Below, in pieces: positions 12,101 to 22,600 of a stretch of 64,000 nucleotides of DNA (within the stretch, counting starts at the first letter, position 1; every line of letters begins with the position of its first letter). The stretch is from Closterium sp. Naga37s-1 (Eukaryota; Streptophyta; Zygnematophyceae; Desmidiales; Closteriaceae), in assembly GCA_947471745.1 (NCBI GenBank), contig CANJKZ010001112.1, positions 968,001 through 1,032,000 of the forward strand, given 5' to 3'. The notes under the pieces were generated by a model, which was not told the DNA's origin, made no database searches, and was given only the letters and a program-made list of their open reading frames with translations. A program made the translations under genes and the position numbers.

Positions 12101-13137
12101 GGGAAGGCTCGGTGATCTCGACTCCCTCTCTGGAGTCCGCCTGTTCACACCAGATGCATGGCCACAAAGCAAGTCTGAGCGGAACGCTCGTTGCCTGGAG
12201 TGGCTTCAGTCGCTGGTGACGATGTTCAAGGCTCAGGACCGTGAGGACATCTTGCCAGGTCTGTTGTGGCGCCTTTGTGAACCTTTGATATCGTATCCAT
12301 GCTTGAAAATCCTTTGTGGTGCACCTGTTTGCTCATGTCATGTGCCTCATCTTAACCCTCCCTCCCTCCCACCAGGCATCAACAAGAGGCAGGCAGGCAA
12401 GGAGCTTCGCCTCTTCTGTTCAGTCCTTGCACGTGCCCCCAAGGAAGAGAGGGGCTTCCACAGCGGACTATCGGCGATCCTCAAGACGCCAGACTGGCGG
12501 GAGAGCTACCCCAATCTGGTGCAGCTCTGGGTGGCGGTGGCTGTGATTCCCCTCAGCACTGTGGAGTGCGAAAGGGGATTCACTCGGCAAAACGTGATCA
12601 AGACATGGCGGAGAGGGGGGATCAAGGACGCGAGGCTGGGGGACCTCATGTGTCTATCCCTCATGCAGTACAAGCCCAACTACGATGAGGTAGTTGAGAT
12701 CTGGCGGAGTTACAGAAAGCGCAAGCCTTTCAGCAATGCTCCCATTCGCACCCCAATCCCAGGCGAGAACAAGAAGGGCAAGCACGAGGAGGAGCCAGTA
12801 GATGTAGATGATGAGGAGGAGCCAGTAGATGTAGATGATGAGGAGGAGCCAGTAGGAGATGCAGGAGGTAGTTCTAGTGATGAAGATGAAATGAGCAGCT
12901 AGCTAATGTCATGTATGTGGTGTAGTGTTTCCCTGTTATGCCTGCTAAATTTAATGAAAAAAATGCTCAACATGGATCAGCCAGAGTGTATTAAGTGAGG
13001 CTGATTAGTCAGCGTTTTTTTTTTTATACTTGTCTGAACTTTCAGTTTTTTTTTTACAACCAACTCTGATTGATCAGCTTAACGTTGGCTGCTCAGGCTG
13101 GCGTATCAGCCAAGCCAAAAACGAATCTGAGGCCCTG
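9197..13137 (+). mobile_element. hAT-superfamily DNA transposon, 3941 bp
   Basis: Bounded by a perfect 8-bp target duplication GGACTGAT (9189-9196 and 13138-13145). The terminal inverted repeats are CAGGCCCTCAGAT on the left and CAGGGCCTCAGATT on the right. Both 8-bp duplication and CAGGG-like ends are typical of hAT. It carries a transposase gene on the plus strand. The ends hold several short copies of GGCTGATT or its reverse separated by T-rich tracts (9220-9400 and 12975-13110), probably subterminal transposase binding sites. Confidence 0.95.
9909..12902 (+). pseudogene. hAT transposase with one in-frame stop
   Basis: Exons joined by phase: 9909-10771, 10865-11254, 11346-11715, 11796-12258 and 12376-12902, about 870 codons. 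The N terminus is acidic and disordered. A TTF/BED-like zinc finger follows (FKCSAG ... FRKHAGTTKH). Then come the RNase-H-like catalytic region (ICIDESTD, GISTDGARVMMG, VHCIAHREAL) and the C-terminal hAT dimerisation block (PLSTVECERGFTRQN, IKTWRR). The overall pattern resembles ZNF862-like hAT proteins. A TAG at 11707-11709 lies in exon 3 two codons before the donor, so the product is truncated unless read through. The fourth intron (117 bp) is a multiple of 3 and open, so retention is also possible. An acidic repeat (EEEPVDVDD) precedes the end. Confidence 0.88.
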
Positions 13138-13619
13138 GGACTGATGTAATAGCGGAAGCGTTTAATGAAGAGTTGTGAACCACCTTGCGCTAGTATGCGA
13201 GGGCAAAGTAGATTGATTAATAATAAAGAGATACAAGCTTTTATAAGAGTACAAGGGAATATGAAGAGTTATAACTAATAACTGTTTTGCTGTTGCTGTT
13301 GCGGTTCGATACAGTGACGACTCGGGCAACTGCTCAATAGCGAGTCAGTTGTTTGTCCTTGCTGTCGCGCTGTACTTGTCAGGTCAAAGGTCGCTGACCT
13401 TTGACTTTCGCGTAACCTCCAGCAGTTGCTCAACCTCCGAGGGTTGACTCGCTGATGCTTCGATATGTTGTGCTTCGCTTCTGACTTGGTGTTTCGACAC
13501 GACAGGGGCGCTTAAATCAATTGTTTCCAACAGCTCCAACCCCCTCTATCTCAACCCTTCGTTGATGCGAAATATCCCAACGTAGAAGGAAACACAAGAG
13601 ATAGGCCGTACAGTACTGT

Positions 13620-16600
13620 TTATTCATGATAGTAATTGTACACCTGGAAATCACTATACAACAGATTGCCCTCCTCATCATAATGTAACAGGTGGTAACA
13701 CTGCTCACACAGAAAGGACGGGTCAACAGCGAGCAATTTATCATGGTACACCACTCGTGTGCTTGCGTTCACATCGCACACACTGCAGCGGCGCAGGTAG
13801 CAGCGTGGCTCGTGCGAGAGAAGGGGGTATTCGGAGGCGTTGAGGGCGTCCAGAGGGTGCAGCAGGCGAATGTCAGTGATGCGAAAGGCATGCTTGCATG
13901 CACCCTGGTGGGAGTAAGGGACAATGCGGGAGCAAAGCAGAGCGAATGGGAATGAATTGAAGGATAAGGGTGAGAAAGAGGAGTACGATGAAGACACCAT
14001 GTGTTGGAGGTTGAAGCTGAGGGAGAAGTGGGAATGGAAGAAGGGGGGATGCAGAAAAGGGCCAGCCACCTTTTGCATGAGACACACGTGGTGAGACTGT
14101 AATATGGTAACACGCGCGGTGGATGTAACGCCCCCGGTGCATACAACACACACTTGTGCTGCGTGTTACTCACCTGATGCATTTAACAAACACATGGGCT
14201 GCATGTAACCCACTTGCTGCAGGCAATCCAACCAGTGCATGTACACGTAGAGCGCTCCTGGCCGCACACTCAGGTCTCTGAACCGTGTGACATGGTAACA
14301 CAGTAACACACACCTGGTGCATGTAACACAGTAACGAACCCCTGTTGCATGTAACACAGGAACGCATACCTGTTGCATGTAACATAGTAGCAGACTAATG
14401 GTGCATGTAACGCAGTAACACCCACCTGGTGCATGTAACATGATAACATGGTAACTCACCTGGTGCATGTAACATGATAACATGGTAACTCACCTGGTGC
14501 ATGTACACATAAAGAGCCCCTGGCCGCACAGTGAGGTCTCTGAACCGGGTCGTTTCCATTCGTGCAGACGAGTACTCCGGGGGAGGGGCGTCCCCTAGAC
14601 TCAGCCGCACCCTCTGCTGCTGCTGATGGTGATGCACCTGGTGGTACTGCTGATGCTCATGCTGCTGCTGACCAAAACGGTCCCCATCCTCTTGAAACGT
14701 GTGGCTGGTTCCCATTGATCCCATTGGTCCCATTGATCCTATGCCACCCAGTGCCATGCCGCGCACGGGCGCGGGCAGGGGCAGGCGGGCGAGGGGGGTG
14801 TGGCGGCGGCGCTCCCTCTCGTCCAGCATTGACCATGCCGCCCGCTTCTCCCTGTTCCACTTGACGATCACCGCACTGTACCGCACTGCACTGGGCTGCC
14901 GCATGTCATCATAGAAAACGTCCTGGGGAGGGGGAGGGGTGTGTGAGAGGGAAAGAGGAGCACATGAGGGGAGGAGAAGCATGAGACGAGAAGGGGAGAA
15001 GACCGACAGTTCTTTTGGTGGTTTGAGACGAGTCAGAGGCATGTGGTGATGAGGTGGCATGGCACGGGGAATGGAGGCATGCAGGGGCGGCCCGACTAGA
15101 AAAGCTGCACGACTAACATGCAAACTCTAAAAAAAGGCTTTTGTGGTTTCTTGCATCGGCTGTTCCAGGTAATCTGACCTATCTGGTAATACAATTGCAC
15201 GATAAATGTTTCTGTTACTTGCCCTCACCCAGGACGACAATAGATAGGCGACATGTCACTTGCCCAAGGTACAGTGATAGGCGACACGTCACTTGCCCAA
15301 GGTACAGTGATAGGCGACATGTCACTTGCCCAAGGTACAGTGATAGGCGACAGGTCACTTGCCCAAGGTACAGTGATAGGCGACATGTCACTTGCCCAAG
15401 GTACAGTGATAAGCGACATGTCACTTGCCCAAGGTACAGTGATAGGCGACATGTCACTTGCCCAAGGTACAGTGATAGGCGACATGTCACTTGCCCAAGG
15501 TACAGTAATAGGCGACATGTCACTTGCCCAAGGTACAGTGATAGGCGACATGTCACTTGCCCAAGGTACAGTGATAGGCGACATGTCACTTGCCCAAGGT
15601 ACAGTGATAGGCGACATGTCACTTGCCCAAGGTACAGTGATAGGCGACATGTCACTTGCCCAAGGTACAGTGATAGGCGACATGTCACTTGCCCAAGGTA
15701 TAGTGATAGGCGACATGTCACTTGCCCAAGGTACAGTGATAAGCGACATGTCACTTGCCCAAGGTACAGTGATAGGCGACATGTCACTTGCCCAAGGTAC
15801 GGTGATAGTTTTTTTATAGGTTCTCAAAGCAGCTCCCAAGGAAGCTACAGTGCAGATTGTGAGCTGGGGTGGGGAAAAGCATTGCCTCAATCACCACCTC
15901 TTCCCTCCCCCCCACCTCACTCTCACCTCCTTCCTTCCCCCCACACCCTCACCTCCTTCCTTCCCCTTTTTCACCCTCACCTCCTTCCTTCCCCTTTTTC
16001 ACCCTCACCTCCTTCCTTCCCCTTTTTCACCCTCACCTCCTTCCTTCCCCCTTTTCACCCTCACCTCCTTCCTTCCCCTTTTTCACCCTCACTTCAATGC
16101 AGAAGCACCCAGATGGCACCGACGTGCCGTGTTCCCTCGCGATCCTGTCCCCGCACTTCCCCCTTCACTCTCCCCCCTTTTCAAAGATCTCCTATCTCCC
16201 TCCCATCACTCTCCTCAAACAGCTCCGCCTTGCCAAACAGCACCGCCTTGCCATCCTCCCTTGCAATCCCATCCCTGCACTCCCCTCACCCCCACCTCAA
16301 TGACATCTTCCAATTGCATCTTCCAGTTGCATCTTCCAATCGCATCTTCCAATTGCATCTTCCAATTGCATCTTCCAATCGCATCTTCCAATTGCATCTT
16401 CCAATTGCATCTTCCAATTGCATCTTCCAATTGCATCTTCCAATTGCATCTTCCAATCGCATCTTCCAATTGCATCTTCCAATCGCATCTTCCAATTGCA
16501 TCTTCCAATTGCATCTTCCAATTGCATCTTCCAATTGCATCTTCCAATGACCCTCTATCCATCTCCCCCCTCATCGCCCTCGCCTCAATGCACAAGCATC

Positions 16601-19600
16601 CCGAGGACCTCCTATCTCCGCCCCATTCACCCTCACCTCGATACAGAAGCTCCCAGACGGCACCGACTTGCCATGCTCCCTCGCGATCCTGTCCTGGAGG
16701 CAGTAGATGCGGTCCCTCAAGGCTGTGAGCGGCTGGCTGCCCAGCACTAGGAACTCTTGCCCCTGAGATGGAAAGTAAGGGAGGGGAAGCCAGAACAGGC
16801 ACGGGAAGAGAACAGGAGTGTGACTACCCCCTCCCTCGCGATCCTGTCCTGCAGAAAGAATATGCGGTCCCTCAAGGCTGTGAGCGGCTGGCTTCCCAGC
16901 ACTAGGAACTCCTGACCCTGGAGTGACAGGTGATGAAGGGGAAGTGGGCAAACAAGCATGTGACTCCCTCCTCCCTCGCGCTCCTGTCCTGCAGGCAGTA
17001 TATGCGATCCCTTAAAGCCGCCAGGGGCTGACTACCCAGAACCAGAAACTCCTGTCCCTGAGATGGAAGAACGGGCACGGAAAGTGAGGGGGGGAACGGG
17101 GAGTTTGACTCCCTCAGGGAGGATATATGCGGTCCCTCAGGGCCGTGAGAGGCTGGCTTTCCAGCACCAGAAACTCCTGTCCCTGCAACAACAGGGGAGG
17201 GAGGGGAAGGGGGTGAATCTGTGAATCTGTGACTTTGACTCCCTCCTCCCTTGCGAATCTGTGAGCCCCTCGCGTGATTCAGGGCAGAGTAGATGCTATC
17301 CCTTGGAGCCGCAAGTGAGTGAGGGACTGACTCCCCAGCGCCGGAAACTACTGCTGACCGTCAAGTAAAAGGACGGGATGGAATGGGGGAAGGGGGTGCT
17401 TGGCTCCCTCGCCCTCGTAGTGCTGCCCTGCCCTGCAGGCAGTACATGCGCCCCCTGCAGGCAGTACATGCGCCCCCTGCAGGCAGTACATGCGCCCCCT
17501 GCAGGCAGTACATGCGCCTAGGTATGATCAAATGACCCGACCCGACCCGACCCGACCCGACTTTGGCGGGCCAGCCGGGTTCCGGGTCGGGTCGGGTCGG
17601 GTCGGAACTTTTGAGATCTCTGGCCCGACCCGGGTATCGGGTGCCGGGTCAGGCTTGACCCGCCCCCGGGTCGGGTCGGGTCGGGGCCGGGTCGGGTCGG
17701 GTCGGGCCGACTCCCATAGGCAGGGTTAGAGGTTCTCCTTAATAATGTGTAGGGGCGCGGGTCTAGCGACCTGCGCCTGCACGGCGCGCCGAGATGCCCT
17801 AAAACGCGGGCCTGCAATGCGCGCGCCTAGGGTGGGAGCGCGACCTGTAAATTTCGGATTTAAAAGAAACCCTAGGATGGATGGCGCGAAGTGCGAAGTG
17901 CGATTGGCTGAGTACTAACTAAACATTATCGTGGGTTCTAGGGTAGATTAGTACGCCAATGTTGCTTGGTGGGTGGCTGCTGGCGTCACTAGCTAGTTAA
18001 CCTAACTTAATCCAGATCGAAATGCTAGTTGCTGGGAAAACAAGCAAGCGCGATTGCGATCTGGATAACATTGTCGAGAGGAAACCCTCGGGTCGGGCCA
18101 GATACCCAACCCGAGATAGGGCGCGGTACCCGAAACCGGGTCGAGTCCATAATCGGGTCAAAACCCGACCCGACCCGACCCGACCCGGAATCGGGTCACG
18201 GGTCGACCCGACCCGGCCGGGTATACCCGACCCGACCCGGCCGGGTCAGTGGTTCAGAACTCCTGACCCGACCCGGGTCAAAACCCGGGTCGGGTCGGGT
18301 CGACCCGACCCGCCGGGTCCCTATGCTCATCCCTACATGCGCCCCCTGCAGGCAGTACATGCGCCCCCTGAGTCCTGTGAGTTGTGCGTGTTGCCTTGCA
18401 CTCGCTCTTATCAAGTCACTCATGCCTTCCCTCTCATCTTCACCTGCGTCCCACCTGCTCGACACCTTCACCTGCGTCCCACCTGCTCGACACATTCACC
18501 TGCCTTGCTTGAACTCACTATAAGCCGCCTTCGCTACAGGGCACATGTCACAAGCTAAGATCATTACGAGATGTGATGAACTTGACACTCACCTTAAGCT
18601 ACCATCCTCATTACAAGCCACTTCGGTAATCATTCCGAGCTGTCACTCCACCTGCTGAATCACTGCACTGCCAACTCACTTTCAGCTGCCACTTCTCCTG
18701 CTGCAACACTTCCACCCGCATCACCACCTCATGCTGTGCCTGCTGGGTGATTTTGAGAATTCTCAAAAACACCCCGCATCACCACCTCCTGCTGTGCCTG
18801 CTACCGTTGCAATGCCATTTCATGACTCACTCAACAGGAATCTTTCCCCTCTACAAGCCGTTTCAATACTCACTTTAAGCTGCCGCTTCTCCTGTTGTAA
18901 AACTTCCACCCGCAGCACCACCTCCTGCTGTGGCTGCAGCACTCTGGAAAGCCCTGGGGTGAATGCAAAGGCGCCCTGAAGGGGAAAGCCAAAAAGGGTG
19001 GGAGGGGGAGTAGAGGTGGGGGCAAAGGGAGAGAGGGGGCATCAGGGCAGGCAACCCGGACCTTGTGACACGGGAAGTAGAGGGGGAAAGTGGGCATAAG
19101 CGCAGGTAAGGCAAGCCGTCCCTTGAAGCACCTCCACTCGCATCGCAGCACCACCTCCTGCTGTGCCTGCAGCGCTCTGAAGGGCCCTGGGGTGAAGGCA
19201 AAGGCGCCCTGAAGGAAATAGATTGTATGTGGAGGGGGTGGTGAGTGGAAGGGAGCAGGGGGTGTGCGAGGGCTTTAAGGAAGGCAACCCCTTGAAGCAC
19301 CTCCACTCGCATCGCAGCACCACCTCCTGCTGTGCCTGCAGCGCTCTGAAGGGCCCTGGGGTGAAGGCAAAGGCGCCCTGAAGGAAATAGATTGTATGTG
19401 GAGGGGGTGGTGAGTGGAAGGGAGCAGGGGGTGTGCGAGGGCTTTAAGGAAGGCAACCCCTTGAAGCACCTCCACTCGCATCGCAGCACCACCTCCTGCT
19501 GTGCCTGCAGCGCTCTGAAGGGGCTTGGGGTGAAGATAAGGGCGCCCTGGGAGAGATCAGGCGCGGGAGAAAGGGGTATGGTATGGTGTGTAGAGGTTGA

Positions 19601-22600
19601 GAGGAAAACAGAGCAGGCAATCCGTTCCTTGTGGCACCTCCACCCGCAGCGCCACCTCCTGTGGTGGCTGCAGCGCTCGGAAGGGCCTTGGGGTAAAGGC
19701 AAAGGCGCCCTGGAAGGGAGTAGAGGGGGGTTGGTGAGAGAGTAGAGAGGGTAAGAGTACAGAAGAGAGGGGAGAGATGAGGGGCAGAGATGAGAGGGGG
19801 GAATGGGAGGAAGGAGGAAAGGCTTGGGGTGTAAAGCAAAGGCGCTGTTGGGAGAGATTGCAGCAACAGGGGCTGAAACTGGGGGGAGGCGCGGGAAGAG
19901 GTGGACTTGAAGGCCCTGGGGAACGGTGGTTGGGATGTTGTGGAGGGGGAGGGGGGCAACGGCACAGAGGCACAAGGAGAAGCAACAAGGAGAAGCAACG
20001 AGGAGAAGCAACGAGGAGAAGCAACGAGAAGAAGCAACGAGAAGAAGCAACGAGAAGAAGCAACGAGGTGGAGTGGACAGAGGAGAGACACAAGGAAAGG
20101 GGTAAGGAGGTATGCAAAGGCACATCGCAGGCGCACAGAAGGCGCACAGAAGGCGCACGCACAGATATCTTGGCAAAGATGAGATTGGGAAGGTTGGCGC
20201 GGGCAAGAGCCTCTAACGGCCTCTTCGCCCCTCCCCTCCCTCCGCCTCGCCCTCTCCCCCTGCTGCTCCCCCCTCTTCCTCGCATCGCCCTGCTTCCCCC
20301 TCTCCCTCCTCTGCTTCCTCTTCCGCCTCTCCCCTCCACTCCCCTACCACTGCCTCTCCCCCCTCTCCTCTGTCCTCCATCCCTTCGCTCTTGAATATCC
20401 TCCCAATCGTCCTCCTCGTCCTCCTCCTCCTGATTCTCCCACCTGCCGCCAGTCCCTGGATCGCTGCTGCCCCTTTCCTCCTCCTCCTCCCCCACACCCT
20501 CCTGCAGGTCCCTGCACACACCACAAGGGAAAGGCAGCTCGGATTTCCAGAGTGCCAACAGGTAAAAACGTCACCAGCAAAAGAACAAAAATATATGTAT
20601 ATATATGTACATACATATAAACATGTATACATATAGTAACAGGCTTCTAGAGGGAGGGTTAACCCTACCGCAGGGAGTGCAGCGGGGCGGAGGCCATGCA
20701 CTGTCTGCGAGTCTCGGCAACGAGCACAAGCCAGTCCACTGTGAGGCGAGAGCGCAGGAGGCGAGGGTCCTGCATGGGAGTGCAGAGAGGAGAGAAGGAG
20801 GAAAGTGGGAAAGAGAGAGTTGCGACAGGCGGATCAATAGTGCAGGAAGGAGCACAGGAGAGGGGCAGACGAAGAGAGGAGAGAGGGCAAGTAGCGGGGG
20901 GAAGGGAGGCAGCGAAAAGGAAGAGAAGTCAGGCGTCCGCGCCTGCAGGCATGAGCGATGCGTACGCGGCAGTCCAGTGTGAGGCGAGGCGAGAGTGCAG
21001 CAGACGCGGGTCCTGCAGGTAGAGTAGACGGATCCACCCACCCACACGCACATCCGTCTTGTCCCTCACAAGTTCCGGCAGTTCTCATTACCAACTGTAA
21101 CTCTCCCCCGCTCCACTGCTCCCCTACCCAACTCTCGAACAGTAACTCACCTTTTCCACTTCTTCCTCCCCCTTCAGCACCCGTCCACCCATCCGCCCGT
21201 CCATCCTCCTCCCGCCATTCCCCATCCCCCCATCCACTGCAACCCCTCCTCCCTCCCCCCACATCCCCCCACCTCCCCTCGCAACGCCCCCATCCCAGAA
21301 GCTGACTCTCCTTTGTCTCTTCCTCTCCCCCCTCACTCCCTCTCGGCCGTCCTCTCCCTCCTCCCCGCCCCTGCCCCTGCCTGCACCTCCCCACCATCCC
21401 CAACCCTGTCCCCAGCCAGGGGGAGGTGGTATCTGACCCGATCCCAGAGCAGGTGGTATCTGTCCCCAGCCAAGGGGAGGCATTATCTGGCGCTGCATCA
21501 ACTTGTGGAAGTCAGCAGGTGTCATGTTGGGAGGAGGGAGGAACGTGGGGCTGTATGGGGGTTGACCGGATGGGAAGGGTGGATGGTGCCAGGGAGGCAT
21601 AGCAGGGTGCCAGGGGAATGGTTGGGGCGGGAGAGAGGGGCACCCTGGCACCCTGCTAGAGGGAGGCGGGAGAGAGGGGCGCGGAGGGAGAGAGGGAGGG
21701 TGGGGCCGGGGAGGGGAGGGAGAGAGAGAAAGGTGGGGAAGTAGAGAGGGAGGGTGGGGGTACGGAGGGGAGGGAGGTTGTATGGGGAGGGAGGGTGGAG
21801 TAGGCGCGGGGATGAGAGAGAGTGAGGGAGGAGGTGAGTAATTATCCGCCGCTTCTGCTGCTGCATCTTCCTGATTCCACTCAATCAACCGTGTCTCACC
21901 CATCCCAACCCCCTCACAGCACTCTCCTCCCCCCTCAACCATCCCTTGATCACCCCCCCCTCCTCCCCCCTCCCATCTATCCTCCTCTTCCCATCCCAGC
22001 ATCCCTCCTCCCCCTCCTCCTCCTCCTTCCTCTCCCTCACACGTCCCCTCCGAGAGGCGAGTGTCAAGAGAGAGACAAGGCAGGGAGAGCGGCGAGGAGG
22101 GGAAGGGAGGCGGGGAAGGAAGAGGCGACATGAACGGGGAGGCATGGGTGTGTGCGTCTGCTGTGGCTGACACCGGAACATCAACCACACCATCTGCTCT
22201 CTCCGACCCAGGAGCATCCACCCCGCCTTGTGTTACCATCACCATGTGCACGTTGTCATGTGCTTCAGAAGCAGCGCCATCATGGGATGCAGGTGTGAGA
22301 GCCAGACTCTCTGCATCCCCGGCTTCAGCGGCCCTCACACATTCGCCAACTTCAGCTCTCTCTGCTTCCACACGCCGCACAGTATGCATGGGCTTCGCAT
22401 GTCTAGAGCCAGTGTCTGTATGAGCGAGAGCAGCGGCATCACCAGCTGTAGCTTCAGTGTCCACGGTTCGAAGAACAAGGGCTTGATTGTCAGCATCCAC
22501 GTCAGCTGTAGCATCCACGTCAGCTGTAGCATCCACGTCAGCTGTAGCATCCACGTCAGCTGTAGCATTACCCATAGCATCAGCAGCACCAGCTGTAGCA

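Larger units (their letters stand above)
3453..13532 (-). mobile_element. Copia-1: decayed Ty1/copia LTR retrotransposon, split by a hAT element
   Basis: Gag, protease, integrase, reverse transcriptase and RNase H lie in copia order on the minus strand between two LTRs with TG...CA ends. A primer-binding site follows the 5' LTR and a purine tract precedes the 3' LTR. The flanking 5-mers are ACTCC (3448-3452) and GCTCC (13533-13537), a one-mismatch target duplication. By eye the LTRs differ at roughly a dozen positions plus a small indel, so this is not a fresh insertion. The polyprotein has a frameshift and an in-frame stop. A 3.94-kb hAT transposon sits inside the 5' LTR. Confidence 0.93.
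9139..13532 (-). repeat. Copia-1 5' LTR, interrupted by a hAT element
   Basis: LTR sequence at 9139-9196 and 13146-13532 becomes continuous once the hAT element and one copy of its 8-bp target duplication are removed. It then matches the LTR at 3453-3896. Confidence 0.92.

Noticed and set aside
15141-16550. Long open frames on both strands (up to 469 codons) over 15.1-16.6 kb
   Set aside because: They are produced by 33-bp and other minisatellites whose unit length keeps frames open. They lie between two well-supported SNAPC3 exons and have no domain.
17532-18320. GGGTC/GACCC pentamer arrays considered as telomere-like or centromeric repeat
   Set aside because: They are confined to the inside ends of an element with inverted termini and an 8-bp target duplication, and the pentamer is not a plant or algal telomere unit.
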